Assembly (NCBI GenBank): GCA_007922225.1
Contig: ML679954.1
Location: 21,579,743-21,643,742 of the forward strand
Reading direction: 5' to 3'
DNA from: Emydura subglobosa
Lineage: Eukaryota > Chordata > Testudines > Chelidae
DNA length: 64,000 nucleotides
Part shown: piece by piece, positions 46,593-58,700 of the stretch
Numbering within the stretch: the stretch's first letter is position 1
Layout: each line of letters opens with the position of its first letter
Translations under genes and position numbers: made by a program
Notes under the pieces: generated by a model
Told to the model about the DNA's origin: nothing
The model's input: the letters and a program-made list of their open reading frames with translations, nothing else
Databases searched by the model: none

Positions 46593-46769
46593 CTAAAAGT
46601 CTTTGTTAGGATTTGGTTTCTTTATAGTAGAGGGTAAAGGGACTCTCTGTTCATCCATTCTCTTGGCCTGTGATCTCAAAATAAGGCTGAAGAAATCTTC
46701 ATCAGGTACAGTTGGTCCTTTTGTGGTAGTTGATGGTGGAGCACATCTTTGATCATCTAATCTAGAACC
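46593..46769 (-). CDS. GPSM2: GPSM2 last exon (GoLoco 3 end, GoLoco 4, stop)
   Basis: It starts after TTTTTCAG on the - strand with GSRLDDQR, completing GoLoco 3. DEDFFSLILRSQAKRMDEQR is GoLoco 4. It ends STIKKPNPNKDF and TAG. The tail after GoLoco 4 is about 18 residues, shorter than the mammalian tail I recall. Confidence 0.95.
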   Translation of the reverse strand, partial: GSRLDDQRCAPPSTTTKGPTVPDEDFFSLILRSQAKRMDEQRVPLPSTIKKPNPNKDF

Positions 46770-49700
46770 CTGAAAAATTAACAAGGGATAAAAATTTAAT
46801 CAATGCCTGCCCAAAGTATGCAAAAGCTCATACAATAACAGAATTACTATTTCATTGCTAACATTATGTATTTTCTCACTTAAGTTTATTTCTATTCACA
46901 TGAACAGATTTACAATCAGGATTTCTTATTAGTAAAACAGGGCTTTAATAAAATTATAGTAATATTGCATCTGGAATACTGGTATACTTAATACCAAGGA
47001 TTTTATAGTCTCATCCACTTACCAGTTATGCAGCTAGCCCTCCCCCCCTCCATAACTTAGATGGGAAATACTATAACATACCCACTAGAGAGGTCTTTCA
47101 TCAAAAACATCCTATAGTAGATTGTGTGCTAAGTTAAGAATGTGATTTGATTTAGTTTAGTTTCTGGTAACCCTGTTGAGTTATGAGTAGAAAATATAAC
47201 AGCGGTATAAAAAGAATAACGTTTTTTACATGGCACTATTTTGGTGAGCCCTATGCCCTTTTTTAATGGCTGAAAACAGACTACTGGTGAGGAGCCTAAA
47301 AAGGGTTTCATTATTGTTTTGAGTGATTGCTACATCAAAAATGTTACTGGCAGGATCATAATGGATCATATTTTTCCACTTCAAATAGCAGGTGTGTCCT
47401 TCAATGATGAATTTACTCCTGAAGAAACCAATTCTGCAGTTTCTCAGATGAGCACAAATTCTTTCCATCTTGTTACTTAACAGCTCTGGATAAGAGTTAC
47501 TTGTTTATTATTCAGTCTAGTCAATTGCTTGCTTCTTATCACTTCCTTCAACTTCAAGCATGCTGAAAATGAACCTTAGTGATAACCAAATACTAAACGC
47601 CAGTCATCTTTTATAGCACTGCTCCATTGCTTTTGCATTTACCATAGGTGAAATGATAAAATTACCTAGTGAATTCAACACTGAAGACTAAAATGAGTTG
47701 TTATATAAAGAATGAAAACATCAGATGCCCTGCTCATCTTTAAGATCCTAGCAAACCAAGTCACCCAGTTCCATCTCCAATATCCAATGACAGTTGATCC
47801 TACTCACTATCAACTCCTCCCTCTCTCTTCAGTGACCAGAAGAGATTCACCCATTCTCCTTCGCCTCTCCAGGTTTCTAGATTGTTCTATGACTTTGTTA
47901 TTGTCCCCCCAGAGGCACAAGAATCTCAATGTGCTCATCATTTCATTTTATTAAAAAAAATTAAATGGGACATTTAATTCACAGATAGAAATTGGAGCCT
48001 AACATTTCTAGTATCGAGAGTTTTACAATGTTACGTAAATATTTCAAGTTAACACAAGTCACTGAATTTTCTCTCCAGCTCTGCACACATAACAGCACCT
48101 AACACTTTTAAAGTCCTTTCAATTTCAAAATGCTCTACAGATACAAGTATCATCTCCATTTTTGAGATGGGGTAAAAGCACCCAGTTCTTCTGATCCTCA
48201 GTCTGATGTCATATCCCCCATCCCATGTAACTGAGCAGAATTTTTTCCACATACTGTTATTGACTTACTTGACATTTTATTAAGTTATCAAAGAAGTCAT
48301 CATCTGATTCTCTGGTGTTGCTAGTTATTAAGTGTCCAAGAACTGACTGACTGTTGTGCTGATTGAGAAGCAGCCCAGGTAAATTGCTAAAGCTGGCTCG
48401 TTGATCATCTAGGCGGCGGCTCTGTGAGCTTGCAAGTAGATCTAAAAAGTCATCAGTGTGTGGCGAGACCACAGAAGTAGAAAAGGCTGAAGGTGGAAAG
48501 AGAAAGCACATAAGTTAGTCTGGACACATGTCTAGAAACAGTAAATTTTGTGTGTTAAAACAGTTTAAAAAGATTCTGACATCAACCCAAGACTAGAGGC
48601 ATAAGATTTTGAAAAAACTATCCAAATTAATTTACATTTTCTCATTGCTTTAGGTGGGGTGGAGGATGTTGCTGCAGCTGTCATTCTGTTTTTCTCCTGG
48701 AAACAGCATCTCTGATCATCCATCCTGTTGCTCTGAAACCGGCTCAGCAAGTCAAAGAATCCTTCATCTCCAGTCATATCAGCACTGTTTTTCTGAAAAG
48801 TCAGGGGAACTTGGGGTTATGAGTGTCCCTTACTGAACTGTAATGCAGAAGATACGGCAGTTTAATTTGTATATATTTGATACTTGGATATTGTTTAAAC
48901 ACAATGTTACAATAGAAGGTGATCAACTCAACACAACACATCTGCTTCGGAAGGTTTTTTTAAAACAATTGAAATGTTAGCATTATATGGCAGTTAGTGG
49001 TCACCAGGAAAATAAAGCTGTCAGGTATAAGCTACAGCCATGTTTCCAGTTGCTGCCCCAGTTCTCATTACCACAAATAGATTCTCTCAACTTGATCAAA
49101 TTAACTGATTTTTTTCTTCAAATTTAATATGTAATTGAACCTACATGTTAATCTTGTGACAAAGCTAGTTCTGTACTTTAATCGTGTTTTTGTAATTTAG
49201 AAATTTTCACTAAGCAAACAATTAAACCTGTTTAGGCTTTAGTTCTCCAAACATACCCTCTGAGAGCTTGGAAGTCGATGATCAATAGAATTGCTAGCAT
49301 CCTGCAGAACTTTGGAGGATGTGCCATTTTTGTACTTTTTGCCTTTTAGTCGATTTACAAAGTGCAGCTTTCCTGAAGGTTTGGCAACCAGGGTTTTCTG
49401 CTTAGCAAGAATGTCACTATTCCAGTTCTGAATCTAAGAAAACAAGAGTCATATGAAACAAGCTTTCTTCCCATGTCCTAGTGCCTATCAGATCTGATTA
49501 ACTTCATTCCTTCTCCCCCTCAGTGAAGAATCTCTGGATTATGTGTTTCCCTTTCAGGAGATGGATAAACAAAATTTAACTGTTAGGTTACATTACCAAA
49601 GCTTTAACTAGAGTCCTTGATTATCTAACATACAATAGTGATAGTGCACTATAGGAAATGAGCTTAATGTCAGTGAATCAAAAAAAGAAAGAACAGTTAC

Positions 49701-52700
49701 TGACCTTCATAACTGTTCTTCAAGAGGGATTGCTCACGTCCATTTCATATTAGATGTGTGGGTCCCACATGCATCAGTCACGGAAATTTTTCCCCTAGTA
49801 TCCATGGGGCCAGCTCTAGCGCCCTGTGGGTCACGTACTTATGCGCTGCTATACAGGGTGCTGTCAGCCCCCCTCTCTGACTTCCTTGCCGGAACTTTTG
49901 CTGAGGGGAAGGAGGATGGGTTATGGAATGCACATGAGCAAAACGTCTCCCAGAACAGTTACAAAAGTCAGAAACTGTTTGTTCGAGTACTTGCTCATGT
50001 CCATTCCATATTAGGTGACTCACCAGCAGTATCTCTCTCTGGAGGTGGGCAGGAATTCATGGACATGCTGTTTGTAATACCATCTTTCCAAAGCCTGCAT
50101 TGTCTCAGGCTTGGTGGGTAATAGCGTAATGAGTTGTGAAGGTATGAACCAAGGACCAAGTTGCATCTCTACAGCTGTCCTTAGGCCAGGAAAGCTGCCA
50201 ATGATGCCTGGGCCCTCATAGAGTGGGCGGTCAGTGAAGCAGGAGACATGACCCCTACCTGCTACTAGCACACTCAGCTGCAGGTGGTGATCCAGGACAA
50301 TATCCTCTGGGATGACGCTGGCAGCCCTTTCATCCGTTCGGCAACCTCAATGAAGAGTTGTGTATATCTGTGGAAAGGCTTACTCCTGTCAGAGTAGAAC
50401 GCCAGAGCTCTCCTGGCGTCAAGTGTGGAGACACTTTTCCTCGGAATTGTGGGACTGTGGGAAGAAGAGTGATAGAAAAATGGCCTGGTTGACGTGGAAT
50501 TGCAATATCACCTTTGGCAGGAATGCTGGATGACGGTGTAACTGGGCTGTGTCGCTGTAGAACACCATGTAAGGGGGTCCAGAAGTCAGGGCCTTGATCT
50601 CTGAGATCGGCCTTACCAAATTAATTGCCATCAAGAATGCAACTTTCCAAGATAGGTGCATAAGAGCAGGATTCCAAGATCTCACAATGGAGCCCAGTGA
50701 GCCTAGATAACACCAGGTTGAGGTACCATTTAGGAATTGGGTCCCATACTGGCAGAAAGAGTTTCTCCAGGCTTTTGAGGAATCTGGCTGTCATGCAAGA
50801 TGACCGTTCTGCCATGTATAGAGGGGTGAAAAGCCAATATGACCACTAGGTGTACCTTAACTGGTGACGATCAACCCTTGATTTAGGTGAAGCAGGTAAT
50901 CCAAAATTACTTGGATAGGTGATTTAGTCGGGGAGATATTCTGATGAGACGCCCAACAGGTGAAGTGTTTTCACTCGGCTAGGTACACGGCTCTAGTGGA
51001 AGGTTTTCTGCTTCCCAGCAGGACCTGTGATGAGCAGGCCTGTTCATCTAGGCCCTCAGGTGCAGGGAGGCTAGGTCCAGGTGAAGCAGTCAGCTGTAGT
51101 CTTGTGAGATGAGGTCCAATCAGGTTGGGAGTGCCTGGGGTGGGGGGAGGGACACTGAGATCTAGCAGCATTCTGAACCATTGCTGGCATGGCCAAGCTG
51201 GAGCTTTCAGGATGACCTGCACCTTGTCTTCTTTTTTATGAGGACCTTGTGTATAAGCCGTATTGGTGGAAAGGTGTACATGAGGTCGCCCAACCAAGTC
51301 AGAAGAAAGGCATCAAAAAATTAGCAGTTGTGACACTTCCTGTTCCGCCTGGTGGCCAAGAGGTCCACTCGGGGAATGCCCCGCCTCAGGAAGATGAATT
51401 CGGTGACTTCTGGGTGAAAAGATCACTTGTGGCAAAAGAAAAAGGATCTGCTGAGGTGATCTTCCACTGTGTGCCTGACCACCAGAAGGTTCACAGCTTT
51501 CAGGTGGATGTTGTGATCTGCAAAAAAGCCCTTATAGATGTAAGGTCTCTTAACAAAGGACTGTGGACCTGGCTCTCCCTTCCTTGTCTGTTGATGTAAT
51601 ACACTGAGGCCATATTGTCTGCCAGTTCTTGAACCACCCTGCCAGCCAAGTGGGAAAGGAACACCTCACTGGTCTGTCAGATTGCCTGAGCTCCCTGACA
51701 TTTATGTGCAGCATCAGCTCTTCTCTGGTCCAGAGGCCCTGGGTCATGAGGATACCGAAATGGGCTGCCCCACTGCAGGTCCGAAGCATCTGAGACTAGT
51801 GACACAGTCAGCCAGAGGGCCGTGGAAGGCCCCACTCTCAATCCATGATGCAGTTTTGTCCACCACGACGGGGAGGTAAGTATCGATGGAGAGATTGTGA
51901 GAATTATGGCTACATGGTGTCTGGTTGGTGAATATATCATTGCCAGCCACAGCTGTAGAGGTCTGAGGCGTAACCTGTCATGGGGGACCACATAGGTGCA
52001 GGTCGCCATATGACCCAGCAGCCTGAGATACACCCTCACTGTGGTGAGAGGGTGGGATGAGACAGGCTATGAGGTCCCATTTGGCAAGGAACCGGGTCTC
52101 CCGCACTCCGGGTGAGTGGCTGCCGATTATCTGGGCACTAAGGCTCCAGAGAGTGACGGACGCTGAACCCATGACAGGAGGAACCCCCATGTATTCTAAA
52201 ACTGCCACAGTGCAGGCCACTGCCCTTGTGACCAGAACTCCATGTGAGGTACTGTGGGGAAGCCCACAGCAGAAGTCTGCCCTTTAGATAGTCACCTCCT
52301 CCCCCTCCAAGTCTGAGAAGCTGCTCCCTGACAGGGATGTTGATGCCGCTGTGCCAGTGCTGTCGATGCTCCAGTGCCAGGGAGCAGTGTCTGGAGCCTG
52401 GGTGCTGCATTTCTAGCGATTGGCTCTTATCTTTAGACTTTCTATACATGCTTAGTGACCGGTGGCATGATTCCAGGGACCAATGATGTTCCGAAGGCCA
52501 GTGACTTCGTTCTAAGAAGCAGCACTGTAGGTCCAGAGATCAGTGACGAGAGCCCAACCTCCCACGGAGGGGGTCTGGGGATTGATGCCGCAGGTCTGGT
52601 GACTGTTAGCAGGGCAGCGACCAATGCCTTGGTGTCAAGAATCATTGCTGGGGGGGTCTCATTGCAGACTGGCCTCTGGATGACCCTACGGTCAGTGGCT

Positions 52701-55700
52701 CTGATGCCTGGTCCTGCTGTGGAGGCCTTCCCTCCTGAGGTATTGGGGGCACAGGGATTGCCAAGAAGTCCTTTACCGCTTGGAATGCCTCCTGTGTAGT
52801 AAGGTGGCAGGGCCCCTTGCCTCTCCCAGGAGGATTGGTGGGTCTGGGGTAGCGGGCAACATCCAGATGGGAGATGACACCCCAAGGTCTGGTGGAGACA
52901 GACGGTCTGACATGGATCTCGCCTGATCTCCCGCCCCTTTCTTGTCTTTCAGTGCCGGCGAGTGCCCTCCTTTGACATGTGTCTTCTTTGGTCTTTTCTT
53001 CAGCACTGGATATGTTGATCAGGGCCGGGAGGAAGTCGGCACTGGGGGGCACTCCACACCAAAGCTCACATACTTGGTACAGCATCTACTGGCTCACTTC
53101 TGAAGACAGTCTAAGTGCCAACTCCATCAGGAACTTTCAGTCAAGTGTCCTGATCTTTCTTGGGGCGAGGTCTGAACCCTTTCCAGATTCTGCACCTTTC
53201 CCCACATGAGCCTCTCCTAAACACTTTAGGCACCTCTGCTGTGGGTCATTAACTGGCATAAGTTTCTTACATGAAGTGCAAGGTTTAAAGTCTGGAGCCC
53301 GGGGCATGCCCCATCCCTGGGTCACGCTCGTTAACCTATACTATCTCTAAATGCACTAACACTTAACTGAACTATTTACATGATGAAACTATGAGAAAAA
53401 ACACTAAAGTTGGAAGAACTTGCTGTAGCAAGAGAACATTCCAGTACTATCATTGCTGGTAAGGAAGAACTGAGAGAGAGGAGGGCCAGCAATGCCCTAT
53501 ATAGCAGCACATAAGTGCACGACCCTAGAGGGTGCTAGAACCAGTCCTACAGCTACCACTAGGGGAAAAATTTCTGGCACTGCTGGATATGGTGTGGAAT
53601 GATGTGGAATGGACATGAGCAAGCACTCGAAGAAGAACATTCCATTCAGAGAGAGTAATAGAATTAAAATCTTTAAATATTGTCAGTGAAATTCAGAACT
53701 ATAAGTTGTAAATTAAAATGCTAGAGCATTTTTTTAAAGTAAACTTGTCTTTCCCTCAGAAAGTCAAACCTTTTTATAAAGCAATTCAGATTTCCTTTTA
53801 AACTAATCTGTTATTTTTTTAAAGAAACCTACATATAAACAGACTCTCCTCTCCCCTAGTATTTCCCAAATAGAGGTTAAAGAAGGGTATTCCCACATGT
53901 CTGGCATCTAATTAGTTTCACACTTTTAGGATCTGTGTGAACTGCAAGTGAGGACCTTATTAGATGTGCTGTCAGGGAGTCTTCTGTACTACTGAGCCAG
54001 TGGCACCTAAGGAACCTGCCACTCAAGCCAGAATTGGTGGCTCTTCCTCCTCAACCTGCACGTAAACCAGTCCCACTTACACCAAGTTTGACATTTGTGT
54101 ATTTCTCAAATTAGAGTATAGGCAGTGGTATAAGTCACCCAAAACTGTTATGTTCATAATAAAAACCCTAATAAATCTAATTATATCCAACAATGCCAGG
54201 ACCTTGAACAAGGTCCTTTTATACAGAGTAGCAATTAAAAATTCCCAGCCTAGTTCAATGGTCTGGCAAGATAACAATGACCGAGCTCAACATATACATG
54301 GAGTCTTCCTCTAGGGAGACAACCCCCGGCCGTAGGGCTTGGAAAAGGTAAGGGAGCAGCTTCAGGTGGTCCAACACGCAATAACAAAAGAAGGAAAAAG
54401 TGCTCATTGATTTCATCCTTGCAATCAACAGAATAAAATACAAAACATTTGCATCCCCAATAAATTTCCCTCAAAATTCTTTTCTAAAACAGAAACATTT
54501 AGTGATAATTACAAATCAACAGCAGCCTGCAAAAGGCTCTCAGAATATTTATGATAGAGGAGCCTTTTTCATAGGGAAGCTGTGCAGCTGATTTTTAAAA
54601 ATCAAACTTCTCCCTTTGCGTAGATGCCAGACAACAGCAGCAGCAGGACTCTGAAAGCAAAGGTGGCTGCCAAAACAACATGATCTCAGGGATGCAAGTT
54701 CAGTTAATGCTATAAGGCAGAGTCCTACTCAGAGATTAGTGTACCAGTATTTTGCTCTCTTGACATAATTATGTACAACTATATTAGAAAGCTTATAAAG
54801 ACTGAATATTCTGGTTCTAACAAAGCCATTCATTGGCTGGCATGACCATCTTATTTGTACAGTCTCTTTGTATTGGATATTCTAGCCATATCTTAAGGTC
54901 TATCAGATCCCCTGGTTTAGGCCTTCCCTAAGCTGCTAAAAGCAGACTCCTCACATGAACTTCCCCCCCATTTTGCCTTTGGAACCTCATCCCTCAATTA
55001 AACTCCTTCTCTTGTGTTTGTAAGAATAGTATTTTGAAGGGAGTCTTTATACTATGATACTGAGTTTTGGTTTATTATAAAGGCACCTTGGAAAACTCTC
55101 ATTACACAGTACCCCAGGCTATGCTGTCACATACAAGACCTATATTTTAAAAAGGTATCACCTAAGCAACAGCTTAAGTGATGAGATTTGGTACATGATA
55201 AAAACATCAGCTGTAACTAGCTGAATGTTTAGCAGTACATTGTGGGAGACACAGGCTGGAGGCCAAACTTAGAATCTTGTACATCAGTGCCAGCAGGGGC
55301 TCGGAGTGCAAGAAGTGACAAACTTCAGTACCATCAGTCATCCAACACGTCAGTCTTGGAAGAGATTCAACCCTCCTACCTGCAGAACTAGAGAACAGGT
55401 TTTTAACCATTGGAGGAGATGAGGATGACTAGTGTCCCAGAATGGAGGGTGAAGCAGAAGTTTTAACCTCCCAATAAAATCCTTTGGGAAACGGATTTAT
55501 GCAAAATTGTCAACTTGGGCTTGTGAGGCAAACCATTTCATTTTAGATAATTCTTGCCTTGAGGTTAAGGTACGTCACTAGAAGTATGCTGTTCTATTCC
55601 CAGCTCTGACAAACTTCCTGTGGTGACCTTGGGAAGTCACTGAACCTTCCTGTGCCTCAGCTTCTGCATTTCTAAAATAATATATCTACTTAACATGGAT

Positions 55701-58700
55701 GTGGAAAGGCTTAATTGTTTGCAAAGTGTTCCGAGAGTCTCAAACAAAACACACTATAAAAATGTGGAATAAATAAAAAGATAAATTAAAAATAATAAAT
55801 AAAAAAGTAAGAAACTGTTTCATAGATGAGAATGATTGCTCTACTAAGGCCTCTGGACAGCTTCCCTGTCATTTCATTCTGAATCACTTTTAGATTATCC
55901 AGGTAAACTGAAGTTCTTAGGATAGATACAGGGAACTCCCTATACCCATCTGATATGTACTGCAGAAAATACATTTTTTGCTAAATAAATTCTAAATCTC
56001 CTGGAAAACATCCTTTTGTAAACCATTCCATAGGACTGATTTTGCTACCATTGTGCTTTTGATCATGAATATTCTTTGCCATAAGTAGTTATTGAACGTC
56101 TCTGACTTCTCAAGATTTGTATCTGCTTGACATTTCCTTTCAGTGATCAAGATTTTACTAGCCACTTTTGAAGCTGTTTGTATACAATTTTTGACTATCT
56201 TGTCCTAAAATTCACGCTCCTATCATTTGAATGAAGAATTTATTTGGAATGATCCACGTTAGGCATTTTATAGCAGTGGTGCACTGAAAGCTGTGAAACA
56301 TTACTGCGACCCAAACTACTCAGAACAGAAAGGAAGTGCCAACCTTTTCAGGTGTTAATTTCATAAGTTCCATGTTTTCCATACTGTGACGGCGTCCTAC
56401 CCTGGGTCTAGCACCTTTGGGAAGAGATGAAATAAGACTAAATAGTTGGTTGCCTCTGAAAGGGAAGGATGCATTTTGTACACTCTCAAGTTGTGTTGTA
56501 TATATACCATCTAAGCTCTAAGACATGGTAATTCCAAGTTCCAAAATGATGTAATCAAAAACATTAGCAGGGAGTAAACATCTGAAGAGTACCCAGGCTA
56601 AAAACATTTGGTTTTGCACTTTAGAGTTTAAAGCCAATTACCTTAAAACCCAAATATATATAAATCTAACCTATGTCTCCTTACGATAAGATTCTTTGAT
56701 CCAGGAATGCTATGCTCTGGCATCAAAAGTCCACCCACTTTGTAAAAATAATTGGAATTACAATTACAACTACAAAGTCAGAAGATCTGCTGAGTTTTGA
56801 AGAAGTTATACAAATATGGAAAAGGGGTAGGAAAAGAAGGTTTTGGACAGAGCTTAGATGGAGGAAGAGGGACATCAGAAGAGCCCATAATTTTTATCAG
56901 TCCCCAATGCTCGTAAGAATGCTATGGAGAAAGTGGGCAAAACTTGTGATCTGGTGCATATATCAGTCTTGTCTCAGATTTTTTTTTTTAAACTATTATA
57001 CCTTTGCAAAAATTAAACTCTGTGTCCTTTCCAGTTCTATTAAGGTACATATAAAAGTTGTTTTGTTTTGTTTTTTTTTAATTAATGGGAATGGCTTAAG
57101 TATTTTTTCCTCTATTTTGGAAAAAAGTCTGGCCCTCAATTCCCTCTTATTACAGGACTGACATTTTTGGAGGATCTGCATAGCAACATCAGCCTCTCTT
57201 TCCCCCTTAAATGAAGTAGTTGTGGAACATTCAGATTAAGATTATTCAACTTGTGGAGAGGAGAGGGACAGCCAGTATTGCAGGCCTTTCCGATACCGTG
57301 ATGCAGATCGTCCAAGCATAGAAAGGTCCCTTTATCAAAGAAGAAATGGAAAGGCCCAGTATTCCAAATGGAACAAGCAGATGGCAGGGAGAAGAGGTTG
57401 GGGAGTGAAAGACAAATGCAAAAGCCTCTGTACACAATAAAGGGGCAATCAATTTTTTCCCTCAACTTCAGTTAAAAAAAATATGCTGGAAGGCATCACT
57501 TACCATTCAAACTATTCTCTACGGCATGGATTTCTGACATCATGGAGTTGTTTGTGCTGTAGCTTAGACCAAGTACCATTTGAAGATCTGAGAGGTTAAG
57601 TCTAGCTGTTAATTCTCCACTTCTATCCCCTACCTGCAACCAAGTATATTTGAATATATTTATTTGGTTATTTATTTCCTGACATTTCTAAAAATGTAAC
57701 TATTAGTATCTGTGGCATGCTCTGAGCACCTATCCAATTAATCAAAATCAAACACAAACCAAGCGTGTGTGTGTGTGTTCTCATTCTGCAATTGAGGGCT
57801 GAAGTGGATGGATAGATATCTGTACATATATCCCACCTAAACCCACAATTGCAGAATGAGAACACATTCCTTATGGATTGAAAGTTTCTGTTCAACATCT
57901 TAAAATCTGGTGTGTATCTAGGCAAAATTGACTAATGCAACAGAGGACGTGAACAGCATTTCCCAAGGTGACAAAAAAGGAAAGTGAAGAATTAGTTTAA
58001 TGACACCTTATAGATTGCTATTTTTACCAATTTTTGTTGATATTTTAAAAAAAAAAAAAATCTAAGAATGCTGTATGTTTTCCCTTCCAAGAACATTACA
58101 CAATTACTGTGTGTCTATGGCCTTGACACCACAATGGTGACATTTCCATATAGAAAGACTGTTCCTGAATGCTTTACTAGTGCATTGGGCACAAACATGC
58201 ATAAAGGCACAACTTTTCATTCTAACTATTTTTCTTCACACAGATTTACTGGGGCCACTTAAATATACAATCAGCTGACCCTGCCCAAATGGCACTACTT
58301 TGATAGATTTTTTATTTTCTCTTCCAAACAAGGTACCATGCAGTCACACATCCAGACATTAAAAAGATCTTCAAGAAGAAAAGCCAACAGCCAAAACATA
58401 AGAACGTGCAAATCGTACCTCTCTTGAAATTTCCAAATGCTTTTCTGCAAAGTGCATAGCTTGGTCATGATTTCCTAATGCTGTGTATGCATTTCCTAAA
58501 CTCCAGCATGCTCTTCCTTCACCAATTCTGTAACACAATTTAAGCAAATATTCAATTATAATTCCAGGGAGGTCACGATTTTAGACTGAAACTTCTGGGA
58601 CAGAATCACAGCACTGTTGCTGGGCTCAGTAAGCATAGGAAAACTCCCATTTCCAGCACCAAAATATTAAAGTACATTATAATCACTACTGAAAGACATT

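Larger units (their letters stand above)
49686..53638 (-). mobile_element. DIRS-type retrotransposon copy 4 (decayed, shortened)
   Basis: Reading leftward on -: left repeat near 53638-53480, gag-like with zinc-knuckle residues near 53290-53215, RNase H region near 52040-51560, recombinase near 51300-50420, internal complementary region 50018-49925 and right repeat ending near 49686. At 3.95 kb it is 1.5-2 kb shorter than copies 2 and 3; I find no YLDD palm box, so part of the RT is deleted. It has the same orientation as GPSM2. Confidence 0.88.
49434..56343 (-). other. Large GPSM2 intron
   Basis: 6.9 kb, holding DIRS copy 4 and a MIR SINE, listed separately. The rest (about 53640-55550 and 55780-56343) is AT-rich, with no element or ORF I can name. 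Confidence 0.7.

Noticed and set aside
56712..57161. 149-codon + strand ORF in a GPSM2 intron
   Set aside because: AT-rich, no family motif, antisense to the gene and crossing poly-T runs.
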